Source: Flexistipes sp041694215 (lineage in GTDB: Bacteria; Chrysiogenota; Deferribacteres; Deferribacterales; Flexistipitaceae). From it: a DNA stretch of 55,119 bases. A program made the translations under genes and the position numbers. The notes below the pieces were generated by a model. It was not told where the DNA came from. It made no database searches and saw nothing but the letters and a program-made list of their open reading frames with translations. Below, piece after piece: positions 18,182 through 29,473 of this stretch (the first letter of the stretch is position 1; each line of letters begins with the position of its first letter). Where the stretch lies: the NCBI GenBank assembly GCA_041694215.1, contig JASMTO010000047.1:1-55119 (forward strand). The letters run 5' to 3'.

Positions 18182-20083
18182 ATGAAAAATAATTTTGTTA
18201 AGAATATTACTCTGTGGTTCGTCATTGCCCTTTTAATGGTGATGATGTTCAACTTTTTTAATACAAATCAGAATATTAGAGATAAAATTTCCTATAGTGC
18301 ATTTTTAGAAAAAGTGGAAAAAGGTGATGTTAAGACTGTGGAAATTAAAGAGCAGCATATTACCGGAGAATTTACTGACGGCAGTCAATTTGAAACGTTT
18401 GCGCCTGATGACTCCAATTTGGTTGCTACGCTTAGGGAAAATAATGTTCAGATTTTTGCCAAACCCCCTGATCAGAATCCCTGGTATTTGCAGGTTTTAA
18501 TTTCATGGCTTCCTTTTATTTTGCTTATAGGCATATGGATATTTTTTATGCGCCAGATGCAAGGGGGCGGCGGAAAAGCCTTTACCTTCGGGAAGAGCAA
18601 AGCAAAGATGCTTACAAAGGACCAACAGAAGGTCACGTTTAATGATGTTGCAGGGGCTGATGAAGCAAAGGAGGAGCTTGAAGAAATTATAGAATTTTTG
18701 AGGGAGCCTCAGAAATTTCAAAAATTAGGTGGTAAAATTCCAAAAGGTGTTCTCCTCGTGGGGCCTCCCGGAACAGGTAAAACACTTCTTGCCAAAGCAG
18801 TTGCAGGAGAAGCTGGTGTACCTTATTTTAGTATCAGTGGATCTGATTTTGTGGAGATGTTTGTGGGTGTAGGTGCTTCTAGGGTACGTGATTTGTTTGA
18901 ACAGGGTAAGAAAAATGCTCCGTGCATAATCTTTATGGATGAAATAGATGCTGTGGGAAGGCACAGAGGTGCCGGTTTAGGTGGCGGCCACGACGAAAGA
19001 GAGCAGACCCTTAATCAGCTTCTTGTGGAAATGGACGGCTTTGAATCCACAGAAGGTGTTATTTTGATTGCAGCAACAAACAGACCGGATGTTTTGGATC
19101 CTGCGCTTTTAAGACCTGGGCGTTTTGATCGTCAGGTTGTTGTTCCAACACCGGATAGAAAAGGAAGATTGCAAATTCTCAAAGTCCATGCAAAGAAGGT
19201 TCCTTTGGGTGATGACGTTAATCTGGATGTTGTTGCCAAAGGTACACCAGGGTTTGCCGGAGCTGAGCTGGCCAATCTTGTGAATGAAGCATCTCTACTG
19301 GCAGCAAGAAAAAATAAAGATAAGGTAACAATGGAAGACTTTGAAGAGGCCAAAGATAAGGTTATGATGGGTAAGGAGCGTAGAAGTATTGTTATCTCTG
19401 AAGAAGAGAAGAAAAACACTGCATACCATGAAGCTGGGCATGCTATTGTTGCTATAAAGACACCGGAAGCAGATCCTTTGCACAAAGTTAGTATAATTCC
19501 AAGGGGTATGGCTCTGGGAGTAACCCAGCAACTTCCTGAAGATGATAAATATATGCATACCAAGGAATATTTACTGGGCAGGCTTGCTGTACTTATGGGA
19601 GGCAGAGCTGCAGAGGAAATAGTTTTTAACAGATTTACCACGGGTGCTGGTAATGATATTGAAAGGGCAACAGCTATTGCCAGAAAGATGGTATGTTCCT
19701 GGGGTATGAGTAGCAAATTGGGACCACTAGCTTTTGGAAAAAAGGATGAAGCTGTTTTTCTTGGCAAAGAGATATCTTCTGCTAAAGATTATAGTGAAAA
19801 GACAGCTGTAATGATTGATGAAGAGGTGAAAACTATTGTTTCCAACAGCTACAAGAATGCCTACAATATTTTGCAGGACAATTATGAACTGCTTCGTAAA
19901 ACTGCACAGTTACTGCTTGAAAAGGAAACTATTGAGAACAAAGATATAAATAACCTTATAAAACGTTTAAATGGTGATAAGGACTCTGATGTTGAGCATA
20001 AGCAGTCGGAGTCTTCTGATGAAACACACGAAGAGGAGGTAGATACTCAAAATGAACAGATTTCTTCAGAAGATAAGCAGTGA
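18182..20083 (+). CDS. ftsH: ATP-dependent zinc metalloprotease FtsH
   Basis: Membrane-anchored AAA+ protease that degrades misfolded membrane proteins and selected regulators. LpxC is a known substrate in some Gram-negatives, which would link it to the LPS genes downstream. Membrane segments at about 8-26 and 104-123 flank a periplasmic domain. Walker A GPPGTGKT is at 194-201, Walker B IIFMDEID at 249-256, the AAA second region of homology follows, and the zinc site HEAGH is at 416-420 with a later acidic ligand in GNDIERATAIARKM. Length 633 aa is normal and the last 35 residues are highly acidic. A strong GAGGAGG precedes the ATG. It overlaps folP by 32 nt. Confidence 0.96.
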   Translation: MKNNFVKNITLWFVIALLMVMMFNFFNTNQNIRDKISYSAFLEKVEKGDVKTVEIKEQHITGEFTDGSQFETFAPDDSNLVATLRENNVQIFAKPPDQNPWYLQVLISWLPFILLIGIWIFFMRQMQGGGGKAFTFGKSKAKMLTKDQQKVTFNDVAGADEAKEELEEIIEFLREPQKFQKLGGKIPKGVLLVGPPGTGKTLLAKAVAGEAGVPYFSISGSDFVEMFVGVGASRVRDLFEQGKKNAPCIIFMDEIDAVGRHRGAGLGGGHDEREQTLNQLLVEMDGFESTEGVILIAATNRPDVLDPALLRPGRFDRQVVVPTPDRKGRLQILKVHAKKVPLGDDVNLDVVAKGTPGFAGAELANLVNEASLLAARKNKDKVTMEDFEEAKDKVMMGKERRSIVISEEEKKNTAYHEAGHAIVAIKTPEADPLHKVSIIPRGMALGVTQQLPEDDKYMHTKEYLLGRLAVLMGGRAAEEIVFNRFTTGAGNDIERATAIARKMVCSWGMSSKLGPLAFGKKDEAVFLGKEISSAKDYSEKTAVMIDEEVKTIVSNSYKNAYNILQDNYELLRKTAQLLLEKETIENKDINNLIKRLNGDKDSDVEHKQSESSDETHEEEVDTQNEQISSEDKQ

Positions 20084-21236
20084 TAAAAAAAGACTTTTAT
20101 ATGAACTCAGACAAATAGGTGTGGACAACTATGCCCTTGGTATGGCTGATAAAGGTGAGACTGTAAATATCAAAATAAAGCGTCTCACTCCACCCCAAGC
20201 CAATATTCTAAAGCAGGAAGCTCTTGCTTCAGGAATGGATGCTGCTGTAGGCCGTGGGACAGTAAGTTGTTCTGTGAAATATACCGACGCTTTGCTTATG
20301 GGTAATAGACTTCAATACTTAAAACTGTTGGAGAAATTAAAGCTTCAGCCGTACTCGCTAGCTTACATTGCAAAAGATATTGAAAACTTTTTGAAATATG
20401 AAAGGGCTGAAAATCTTGTTTTGCCAGTGGGCTCACTCAGTTTGTCAGAACCTATACTGATGTCAATTTTAAATATCACTCCTGATTCCTTTAGTGATGG
20501 GGGAGAATTCCTGAACCGGGACGCATATAAGAAAAGGATAGATTTTACGAAAAATTCAGGGGTGAATGTTATTGATATAGGTGGGGAATCCACTAGGCCA
20601 GGTTCGAAGCCTGTGAGCGCAGATGAGGAGTTGGACAGAATTTCTGGAGCAGTAAATTATGCTCTTGAGAATGAACTTATTGTATCTGTTGATACATATA
20701 AGCATAAGGTTGCTGAAAAAATGTTGGAGAAAGGAGCGCATATTATAAATGACATTAGTGGCTTCCATTTTGATCCGGATATGCCGAAAGTGTGTTCAGA
20801 CTATAATGCTGCAGTTTGCCTTATGCACACAAGTGACACGCCTGATAAGATGCAACAGAAAACGGACTATAACAATATAATTGAAGACATTAAAAAAAAT
20901 CTTTTTGAATCCGTTGAGAAAGCGCTCAAAGCAGGTATTAAAGCAGAAAGCATTATCATCGATCCCGGTTTTGGTTTTGGGAAAACGCTTGATGATAACT
21001 ATCTTATACTTAAATATTTACAAGAATTCAGGGAAATGGGGTTTCCTCTTTTGGTTGGTGTGTCAAGGAAATCAATGGTTAATAACGTAACAAGTCAGTC
21101 ACCTGATGAAAGTATGTTGGGCTCAAAGATTATTGAAGCTATAAGTATAGCTAACGGTGCAGATATTATAAGGACACATGATGTTATGGAAGGTTTGCAA
21201 ATGTTGTCATTAATGAAAAAATACATAAAGGTATAG
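20052..21236 (+). CDS. folP: Dihydropteroate synthase with N-terminal extension
   Basis: Joins p-aminobenzoate to the pterin diphosphate in folate synthesis. The catalytic barrel begins near residue 137, with ILNITPDSFSDGG (139-151), DIGGESTRPGS, ISVDTYKHKVAEKML, INDISG, IIDPGFGFGKTLDDNY, LVGVSRKSM and the final IIRTHDVMEG. All substrate motifs are intact. The first 120 residues are an added domain including LKQEALASGMDAAVGRG. Similar extensions occur in DHPS of several other anaerobes and the role is unknown. AAGAGGAGG lies before the ATG inside ftsH. cdaA starts 4 nt after the stop. Confidence 0.92.
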   Translation: MNRFLQKISSDKKRLLYELRQIGVDNYALGMADKGETVNIKIKRLTPPQANILKQEALASGMDAAVGRGTVSCSVKYTDALLMGNRLQYLKLLEKLKLQPYSLAYIAKDIENFLKYERAENLVLPVGSLSLSEPILMSILNITPDSFSDGGEFLNRDAYKKRIDFTKNSGVNVIDIGGESTRPGSKPVSADEELDRISGAVNYALENELIVSVDTYKHKVAEKMLEKGAHIINDISGFHFDPDMPKVCSDYNAAVCLMHTSDTPDKMQQKTDYNNIIEDIKKNLFESVEKALKAGIKAESIIIDPGFGFGKTLDDNYLILKYLQEFREMGFPLLVGVSRKSMVNNVTSQSPDESMLGSKIIEAISIANGADIIRTHDVMEGLQMLSLMKKYIKV

Positions 21237-21240
21237 ATTA

Positions 21241-22026
21241 ATGGATGAGTTTTTCTCATTTTTTTCTTTGATTGATATTATAGATATAGCCATAATCAGT
21301 TATATTATATACAGATTACTGCTGTTGATAAAAGGTACCAGAGCTTTTTACATGGTCTTTGGTATAGTTATTTTGATATTTGTATCGTTTGTTTCCAAGT
21401 ATCTTGGATTAAAAACCACCAGCTGGGTTCTAAGTAACTTTTCCGGGTATTTATTTTTAACTATTATTATTCTTTTTCAGCCTGAAATTCGAAGAGCGTT
21501 GGCTTTTATAGGTGAAAGAAGAATGTTTGGCCACTCAAATGAGGATATTTCCAATATCATAGATGAGTTGGTTAAAGCGGCAACTATACTGGCTAACAGG
21601 CAGATTGGAGCTTTGATTGTACTACAGAGGGAAACAGAGTTATCCCATTATATCCAGGCAGGAACGAAACTGGATTCTAATGTATGTAAGGATTTGCTTA
21701 TCAGCATATTTATTCCTTATTCACCATTGCATGATGGGGCAGTTATAATTTCAGAAGGCAAAATCAAGTATGCTGGATCTATTTTGCCCCTTACCAAGCA
21801 TGAGAATATAGACCGCAAATTTGGTACAAGACACAGAGCGGCTCTGGGTATAACGGAAGAAACTGATTCTGTCAGTATTGTGGTAAGTGAGGAAAGGGGT
21901 ACAATTTCTGTTGCTTACAGAGGCAATATTACTTCGGAATTGGATGCTGATATGCTAAGGGACACTCTTTATAACATTTACCAGCAAAACAGTAAATCAA
22001 AGAGAAAGCAAGATGTTGTTGAATAA
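21241..22026 (+). CDS. cdaA: Membrane diadenylate cyclase CdaA
   Basis: Makes the second messenger c-di-AMP from two ATP. Residues 1-82 hold three membrane segments. The DAC (DisA_N) domain follows, with both catalytic motifs: DGA (165-167) in LHDGAVIISEGKI and RHR (197-199) in GTRHRAALGI. The membrane-plus-DAC layout defines CdaA (YbbP). It forms the conserved set cdaA-cdaR-glmM with the next two genes, overlapping cdaR by 14 nt. c-di-AMP commonly governs potassium and osmotic balance and the cell wall, which fits coupling to glmM. No c-di-AMP phosphodiesterase is visible in the window. Confidence 0.94.
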   Translation: MDEFFSFFSLIDIIDIAIISYIIYRLLLLIKGTRAFYMVFGIVILIFVSFVSKYLGLKTTSWVLSNFSGYLFLTIIILFQPEIRRALAFIGERRMFGHSNEDISNIIDELVKAATILANRQIGALIVLQRETELSHYIQAGTKLDSNVCKDLLISIFIPYSPLHDGAVIISEGKIKYAGSILPLTKHENIDRKFGTRHRAALGITEETDSVSIVVSEERGTISVAYRGNITSELDADMLRDTLYNIYQQNSKSKRKQDVVE

Positions 22027-22915
22027 TATCTTTTTGAAAGTATTGAGTGTGATACTTGCTATATCCATGTGGCTTATTGTTGCCACATCCGAATATGATC
22101 AGATACAATTCAGTGTACCCGTAAAACTTCGTAATGTTCCTGACAGCAGGGTTGCAGTAACAGATGAAAATTTGATTAATGTCACCCTCAGAGGGCCCCG
22201 ATTGATACTCAATTCTCTTTCATATAATGATATTAATATGGAAATTGATGTTAGCAATTTTACTAGTCATACAACAGAATACAGAATAAAGGATTCTGAT
22301 ATAAGTATTCCTTCGGGGGTTGAAGTAGTCAGGGTTTCACCACCTTCGGTAAATATTACTATAGACAATATTATCAGTAAAAAAGTGGATGTTTCACCTT
22401 TTTTTGTTGGAGAACCGGCTAAAGGCTTTAAAGTGCATACACTTGAAATAAAACCTTCTGCAGTTGTAGTTGAAGGAGCAGCCACTTTATTAAACAATAT
22501 TACATCCATTGAAACATTGCCCATAAACCTTTCCGGTAAATTTAAAAAGGTGAATTATTCTGTGGGGATGAAACGTATAAATGGGATTAAAAATATCGAC
22601 CCGCCCCAGGTTGAGATTGTAGTAACCTTTCAAGAGGATATTATTCAGCAGGAATTTAAAAATATTTCAATTATCATGAGGAATCAAAAAGAGGGTTATA
22701 CCTACAAACTTTTGACGAAGAAAGCTGATATTACTGTAAAGGGGAGAAGTGATATTTTAAATAGTGAAAATATTGTGAAAAATATGACACTTTACGTGGA
22801 CGTATCTGGATTAGAAGAGGGTCAATATTTAAGGGATATAAAATCTGAGAGTTCTCTTAATGTGGATATTGTGGATATCAGCCCTAGTAAAGCCCGTCTG
22901 GAGGTGTTGCGATGA
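22013..22915 (+). CDS. cdaR: YbbR-domain regulator of diadenylate cyclase
   Basis: Membrane-anchored partner that modulates CdaA activity. One N-terminal membrane segment (residues about 4-22, ending SMWLIVATSEY) is followed by extracytoplasmic YbbR repeats. Three to four copies of the roughly 80-residue repeat can be followed by their VxVxGxxxLLNxI-type ends, for example VVVEGAATLLNNITSIET and ITVKGRSDILNSENIV. Length 300 aa is on the short side. The gene is sandwiched between cdaA and glmM with overlaps on both sides, the arrangement in which CdaA, CdaR and GlmM act as a complex in Firmicutes. Confidence 0.88.
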   Translation: MLLNNIFLKVLSVILAISMWLIVATSEYDQIQFSVPVKLRNVPDSRVAVTDENLINVTLRGPRLILNSLSYNDINMEIDVSNFTSHTTEYRIKDSDISIPSGVEVVRVSPPSVNITIDNIISKKVDVSPFFVGEPAKGFKVHTLEIKPSAVVVEGAATLLNNITSIETLPINLSGKFKKVNYSVGMKRINGIKNIDPPQVEIVVTFQEDIIQQEFKNISIIMRNQKEGYTYKLLTKKADITVKGRSDILNSENIVKNMTLYVDVSGLEEGQYLRDIKSESSLNVDIVDISPSKARLEVLR

Positions 22916-24273
22916 GAAAATATTTTGGTACAGATGGTGTAAGAGGTAGAGCTAATGTTTATCCAATGACTTCGGAATTTGCTCTCCTGCTGGGCAAAGC
23001 CATTGCAAAAGTGTTCAAAAATGGTAATAAAAAACATAAGATAGTCATTGGAAAGGATACCCGCATATCAAGCTATATGTTTGAAAATGCTATTGTTTCT
23101 GGAATTTGCTCCATGGGGGTTGACGCAATAATGCTGGGAGTCCTTCCTACACCGGCAATTGCTTTTATTACGAGAAGTCTGAGGGCAGATTCTGGAGTGG
23201 TCATATCAGCTTCACATAATCCATATTACGACAATGGGATAAAGTTTTTTTCCAATGATGGCTTTAAATTAAATGATGAAACGGAAATTAAACTTGAAAA
23301 ACTAATAGATTCTAAAAATTTTGAAGAAAACCCGGATGAGATGGGTAAGGCTTACCGCATCGAAACAGCAATTGGCAGATATGTGGAGTATGTAAAGGGC
23401 ACTTTCGATAAAAATTATGATTTGCAAGGGTTTAAAATTGTATTGGACTGTGCTAACGGAGCTACGTATAAAGTGGCCCCTATGGCATTTGAGGAGTTAG
23501 GTGCCAAGGTTATTGTTATTGGTGATGAACCTAATGGCTATAATATTAATGATAACTGTGGGGCTGTTTATCCTGAAAGAATGGCAAAAAAGGTGGTTGA
23601 AACAGGTGCTGATTTAGGGATATCCTTTGATGGGGATGGTGACAGGGTTATTTTTGCCGACAATAAGGGTAATGTTGTTAATGGCGATCATATCCTGGGT
23701 GTATGTGGTAGGTATATGCATTCAAAAGGTTTATTAAAAGGGAACACTGTTGTTGCTACTGTAATGAGCAATATAGGCTTAGAAAAAACACTTAAAAGTT
23801 TGGGTATAGATCTTGTTAGAAGTTGTGTTGGTGACAGATATGTTGTAGAGGAAATGTTCAAAGGGGGGTTTAACCTTGGAGGTGAGCAATCGGGGCATAT
23901 TATTTTCAGTGATTATAATACAACGGGTGATGGTCTTATAAGTGCTTTTCAACTGTTAAAGGTTATGGTGAATACAGGACGATCATTGAGTGAATTAACC
24001 GAATTTGTTGAAATTTGCCCTCAGGTGCTCAAAAACTTTGAAGTTCCTGAAAAAGTGCCTATTGAAAATTTACCTGAAACTATGAGAATAATTAACAGTT
24101 ATGAGGAGAAGTTTGGTATTGATGGAAGAATACTGGTGAGGTATTCAGGGACTGAGAAAAAACTCAGAGTAATGGTGGAAGGTGATGACATAAAGGAAAT
24201 ATCGTGGATTACTGAAGAAGTAGGTAATACAGCTATTAGAGAAATAAATAAACATTATGTGGGTAGGGTATAA
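22912..24273 (+). CDS. glmM: Phosphoglucosamine mutase
   Basis: Converts glucosamine 6-phosphate to glucosamine 1-phosphate on the way to UDP-GlcNAc, the precursor of peptidoglycan and lipid A. The phospho-acceptor serine is Ser101 in VVISASHNPYYDNG. The metal loop is FDGDGDRV. The sugar-binding segment GGEQSGHIIF and the C-terminal phosphate-binding RYSGTEKKLRVMVEG are present. The opening YFGTDGVRGRAN is typical of GlmM and not of phosphomannomutase. Length 453 aa is normal. It overlaps cdaR by 4 nt and pdxJ by 1 nt. Confidence 0.95.
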   Translation: MRKYFGTDGVRGRANVYPMTSEFALLLGKAIAKVFKNGNKKHKIVIGKDTRISSYMFENAIVSGICSMGVDAIMLGVLPTPAIAFITRSLRADSGVVISASHNPYYDNGIKFFSNDGFKLNDETEIKLEKLIDSKNFEENPDEMGKAYRIETAIGRYVEYVKGTFDKNYDLQGFKIVLDCANGATYKVAPMAFEELGAKVIVIGDEPNGYNINDNCGAVYPERMAKKVVETGADLGISFDGDGDRVIFADNKGNVVNGDHILGVCGRYMHSKGLLKGNTVVATVMSNIGLEKTLKSLGIDLVRSCVGDRYVVEEMFKGGFNLGGEQSGHIIFSDYNTTGDGLISAFQLLKVMVNTGRSLSELTEFVEICPQVLKNFEVPEKVPIENLPETMRIINSYEEKFGIDGRILVRYSGTEKKLRVMVEGDDIKEISWITEEVGNTAIREINKHYVGRV

Positions 24274-25016
24274 TGATTAAACTTGGGGTAAACGTTGATC
24301 ATGTGGCAACTTTAAGACAGGCACGTTTAATTAGCGAGCCTGATCCTGTGGAAGCAGCAATTTTTGCTGAGCATGGCGGAGCTGATGGTATAACTGTTCA
24401 TTTACGTGAAGATCGACGGCATATTCAGGATAAAGATGTATATCTTTTAAAAAAGATAATCAAAACGAGATTAAATTTAGAAATGGCAGCAAGTGAAGAG
24501 ATAGTGGATGTGGCTTGTGATGTTGTTCCTTATATGGTCACAATTGTTCCTGAAAAAAGAGAAGAACTAACGACAGAAGGTGGTCTGGATGTTATTGGTA
24601 ATGAAAAAACTTTGTCTAAAGCAATAAAAAAATTAAAAGAATATAACATTATTGTCAGTCTTTTTATTGATCCCGATAAAAACCAGATAGATGCCTCGGC
24701 AGATTTGGGTGTTGATACTATTGAGCTTCATACCGGTAATTTTGCTGAGGCTTCAAGTGATAAATTGATTTTTTCCGAACTGGATTTACTTGTTAAAACT
24801 GCGAGCTATGCCAGAGATAAGAATATGACTGTTAATGCAGGTCACGGGCTGAATTATCGTAATACTGCAATGCTTGTGGAGAATATCCCTTTTCTAAATG
24901 AGTTAAATATAGGGCATTCAATAGTTGGCAGAAGTATTTTTGTTGGTATTAAAAATGCTGTGATTGAAATGAAAAATATAATATCTGCTAGCTATAATAG
25001 TTACGGTTCTTTATGA
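24273..25016 (+). CDS. pdxJ: Pyridoxine 5'-phosphate synthase
   Basis: Closes the pyridoxine ring from 1-deoxyxylulose 5-phosphate and 3-amino-2-oxopropyl phosphate in the DXP-dependent vitamin B6 route. The barrel opening LGVNVDHVATLRQAR is diagnostic. ITVHLREDRRHIQD, LEMAASEEIVD, TIVPEKREELTTEGGLDV, VDTIELHTGNFAEA and NAGHGLNYRNT follow, ending with ELNIGHSIVGRSIFVG. At 247 aa it is full length. It is followed directly by acpS with a 4-nt overlap; pdxJ-acpS adjacency is common in bacteria. Confidence 0.95.
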   Translation: MIKLGVNVDHVATLRQARLISEPDPVEAAIFAEHGGADGITVHLREDRRHIQDKDVYLLKKIIKTRLNLEMAASEEIVDVACDVVPYMVTIVPEKREELTTEGGLDVIGNEKTLSKAIKKLKEYNIIVSLFIDPDKNQIDASADLGVDTIELHTGNFAEASSDKLIFSELDLLVKTASYARDKNMTVNAGHGLNYRNTAMLVENIPFLNELNIGHSIVGRSIFVGIKNAVIEMKNIISASYNSYGSL

Positions 25017-25360
25017 TTGGTTGTGATATTATTGAAATAGACAGGATATTAAGAAGCTATGAAAAATTTGGGCATTCTTTTGTAAAGCGTATCTTATCAG
25101 ATAACGAATATAAAGAATTTGTTAAAAGGAAAAACAGCAAATTTTTTCTCAGCGGACGTTTTGCAGCCAAAGAAGCAGTTGCCAAATGTCTTAAAACTGG
25201 AATTGGTGCTGTGGGTTTTAGGGATATTGAAATAACCCCGGGACAAATGGGAGAACCAGTAGTATATATAAAAGGAAAACGTGTGGATATTGAGGTGACC
25301 ATTTCCCACTCAAGGACGATTGCGATGGCTGTTGCTTTTGATAATAGAGGTGATAAATGA
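25013..25360 (+). CDS. acpS: Holo-[acyl-carrier-protein] synthase
   Basis: Transfers 4'-phosphopantetheine from CoA to acyl carrier protein, activating it for fatty acid synthesis. At 115 aa it is the short AcpS type. Both signatures are seen: IGCDIIEIDRI at the start, with the metal-binding Asp, and FAAKEAVAKCLKTG in the middle. It ends with EVTISHSRTIAMAVA. Overlaps of 4 nt with both pdxJ and kdsB indicate translational coupling. Confidence 0.94.
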   Translation: MIGCDIIEIDRILRSYEKFGHSFVKRILSDNEYKEFVKRKNSKFFLSGRFAAKEAVAKCLKTGIGAVGFRDIEITPGQMGEPVVYIKGKRVDIEVTISHSRTIAMAVAFDNRGDK

Positions 25361-26082
25361 GTGCAATAATTATCCCTGCAAGGTATAATTCCACTAGGTT
25401 GCCGGGCAAGCCATTGTTGAAAATAGGCGATGTCCCTATGATTGTTAAGGTGGCAGTAAACTGTATGAAAAGTGTTGCTAATAGGGTTATAGTCGCAACT
25501 GATGATGTGCGGATACTGGAAGTATGCGAAAAGGTTGAAAATCTGGAAGTAACAATGACTGAAAAGGAGTATAATAGCGGTACTGATAGGGTGGCAGATG
25601 TTGCTAAGTTTTTGAGGGATGAGGTTATTATAAATGTTCAGGGGGATGAGCCCTTTTTGCCTGTTTCCCTTATAAATGATTTAATAGAAGATTTGGAAAA
25701 TGGTCCGGCTTATATGAATTCCGCCTATGTTGAAGTAGATCCATCAGAATCGGCTGATCCCAATTGCGTGAAAGTTGTTATTGACAAAAATGGCTATGCA
25801 CTTTATTTCAGCCGCTCTCAAGTACCTTATATTCGTGAACATGTTGCACACAAATTTAAAAAGCATATAGGTGTCTACGGATTTAAAAGGGACTTCCTGT
25901 TAGAATACAGCAGAATGCCATCTACTCCACTTGAAAAAGCTGAAGGTTTGGAGCAACTAAGGGCATTGGAGAATGGTTATAAAATAAAAATGATTAAGTC
26001 ATGTAAAGATTCTTTATCTATAGATACAAACAGCGATCTGAGGAAAGCTAATAGTTTGGATTTTTATGGTAACTTATCGTAA
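25357..26082 (+). CDS. kdsB: 3-deoxy-manno-octulosonate cytidylyltransferase (CMP-Kdo synthetase)
   Basis: Activates Kdo with CTP to CMP-Kdo for LPS inner-core assembly in the cytoplasm. The nucleotidyltransferase motif IIPARYNSTRLPGKPL opens the protein. DVRILEVCE, the VQGDEPFLP motif and YFSRSQVPYIRE follow, with a C-terminal LEQLRALENGYKIK. Length 241 aa is usual. Its co-substrate CTP is made by the product of the next gene, pyrG, and its Kdo by kdsA, kdsC and kdsD just beyond. Confidence 0.94.
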   Translation: MSAIIIPARYNSTRLPGKPLLKIGDVPMIVKVAVNCMKSVANRVIVATDDVRILEVCEKVENLEVTMTEKEYNSGTDRVADVAKFLRDEVIINVQGDEPFLPVSLINDLIEDLENGPAYMNSAYVEVDPSESADPNCVKVVIDKNGYALYFSRSQVPYIREHVAHKFKKHIGVYGFKRDFLLEYSRMPSTPLEKAEGLEQLRALENGYKIKMIKSCKDSLSIDTNSDLRKANSLDFYGNLS

Positions 26083-26115
26083 ATAGGCATAATTTATTAA
26101 AGGCGGAGGTAATAA

Positions 26116-27743
<1,628 letters not shown>

Positions 27744-27744
<1 letters not shown>

Positions 27745-28520
27745 TGTTATTGCTGGCGGGACCTTGCGTAATAGAGAATGATGAAGTTGGGTTTAAAACA
27801 TGTGAATTTTTACTTAATCAATCTGAAAAATATAATTTTGATTTTTATTTTAAGTCATCTTTTGATAAAGCTAACAGAAGTTCTATCAGCTCTTACAGAG
27901 GGCCGGGGCTGGAAAAAGGGATATTGTTTTTTGAAAAAATAAAAAAGAGATTCGATGTCAAGATTATTACTGATTTTCATGAACCATCCCAAGCTGAAAA
28001 ACTAAGTGAATATGTTGATATGCTGCAGATTCCTGCTTTTTTGTCAAGACAAACGGACATGTTGAAAGCTGCAGCGATTACCAATGTGAAAGTAAATGTG
28101 AAGAAGGGACAGTTTATGTCTCCCTGGGATATGGAAAATGTGGTGGAAAAGCTTAAAGCCTTCGGTATGAGCGCTGAAAATATCTTTTTAACAGAGAGAG
28201 GTGTTTCTTTTGGCTATAATAATCTCATTGTTGACTATAGATCTTTTCCTGTGATGAAATCCACCGGATGCAATGTTATATTTGATGCCACCCATTCTTT
28301 GCAACTGCCTGGGGGGATGGGCAAGTCATCCGGAGGACAACGGGAATTTGCTCCTTATTTGGCGAGAGCTGCGGCAGCATGCGGAGTGGATGGGTTTTTT
28401 ATGGAGATACATCCCCATCCGGAATCTGCATTATGTGATGGTCCTAACATGTTGGATTTTGATATGGCGGAAGATATCTTTGAGACAATAAGCAGAATTG
28501 AGGATTTACTATGGACATAA
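27744..28520 (+). CDS. kdsA: 3-deoxy-8-phosphooctulonate synthase (metal-dependent type)
   Basis: Condenses PEP with arabinose 5-phosphate to Kdo 8-phosphate. The opening LLLAGPCVIEN has Cys8 at the position that is Cys in metal-requiring (Aquifex-type) enzymes and Asn in the metal-free E. coli type. Other motifs are YFKSSFDKANRSSISSYRGP, ITDFHEPSQAE, LQIPAFLSRQTDM, NVKKGQFMSPWDM and DATHSLQLPGG. At 258 aa it starts close to the barrel and lacks a leading extension. It overlaps pyrG by 1 nt and kdsD by 10 nt. The metal class is inferred from that single residue. Confidence 0.94.
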
Positions 28521-29473
28521 AGGATATTGCCAAAAAAACACTGAAAATAGAAGCTGATGCAATATATGCCCTCCTAGACAGGATTGATGAGAATTTTGAA
28601 AAGGCTGTTGACCTATTTTTAAAGTGCGAAAGTCGTGTGGTTGTAACTGGCATGGGTAAATCAGGCATAATTGGCAAAAAAATAGCTGCAACATTATCTT
28701 CCACAGGAACCCCCTCTGTTTTTCTGCACCCTGCTGAGGGTGTCCACGGGGATTTGGGTATGATAATGAAAGGTGATTGTGTCCTTGCCATTTCAAACAG
28801 TGGGGAGACTGAGGAGATTGTTTCTATACTACCGGTAATCAAGAGATTTAACGTTCCTATTGTTTCACTGGTGGGCAAGATGAACTCCACCCTTGCCAAA
28901 AGAAGTGACTGTGTTCTTGATGCTTCTGTTGAAAGGGAGGCCTGCCCTTTAAACCTTGCGCCTACTGCAAGCACAACGGTGTGCCTGGCTTTAGGTGATG
29001 CTCTTGCTGTAGCACTTTTGGAATGCAGGGGGTTCAGAGAAGAAGATTTTGCTGTCTTTCATCCGTCCGGAGCTTTGGGAAAGAAACTTTTGCTTAAAGT
29101 AGAGGATTTATACCATACAGGTGAAAAGGTACCCGTTATTAATAAGAATGAGCTGATATCCAAAGCGGTTATTGAGATGAGCAGTAAAGGATTTGGCTGT
29201 ACTTCTGTTGTGGATGATGAGGGAAAACTGGTTGGTATTATCACAGATGGAGATTTACGAAGAGCTCTGGAAAAATATCAGAATATATTTGATAAACCTG
29301 TTTACGAAATGTTCACACCTAACCCCATAACAATATCCAAAGATGCTTTAGCCGCAAAAGCCCTACAGGTTATGGAGGAACATTCAATAACCACCATTTT
29401 GACTGTGGATGATGATAGCAGACCAACCGGTATACTTCATCTTCACGATATACTAAGTGCAGGGATTGTCTAA
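28511..29473 (+). CDS. kdsD: Arabinose-5-phosphate isomerase (KdsD/KpsF family)
   Basis: Converts ribulose 5-phosphate to arabinose 5-phosphate, the first committed precursor of Kdo. An N-terminal SIS domain carries VVTGMGKSGIIGKKIAATL and LAISNSGETEEIV. It is followed from about residue 205 by two CBS domains (CTSVVDDEGKLVGIITDGDL and the last 60 residues). Length 320 aa and layout match KdsD/KpsF. It sits between kdsA and kdsC with overlaps, so the whole Kdo route is encoded in order here. Confidence 0.93.
   Translation: MDIKDIAKKTLKIEADAIYALLDRIDENFEKAVDLFLKCESRVVVTGMGKSGIIGKKIAATLSSTGTPSVFLHPAEGVHGDLGMIMKGDCVLAISNSGETEEIVSILPVIKRFNVPIVSLVGKMNSTLAKRSDCVLDASVEREACPLNLAPTASTTVCLALGDALAVALLECRGFREEDFAVFHPSGALGKKLLLKVEDLYHTGEKVPVINKNELISKAVIEMSSKGFGCTSVVDDEGKLVGIITDGDLRRALEKYQNIFDKPVYEMFTPNPITISKDALAAKALQVMEEHSITTILTVDDDSRPTGILHLHDILSAGIV

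Noticed and set aside
19132..19767. A 211-codon antisense open frame inside ftsH
   Set aside because: Low-complexity Ser/Leu-rich translation mirrors the codon pattern of the sense gene. It has no ribosome site or recognisable motif.
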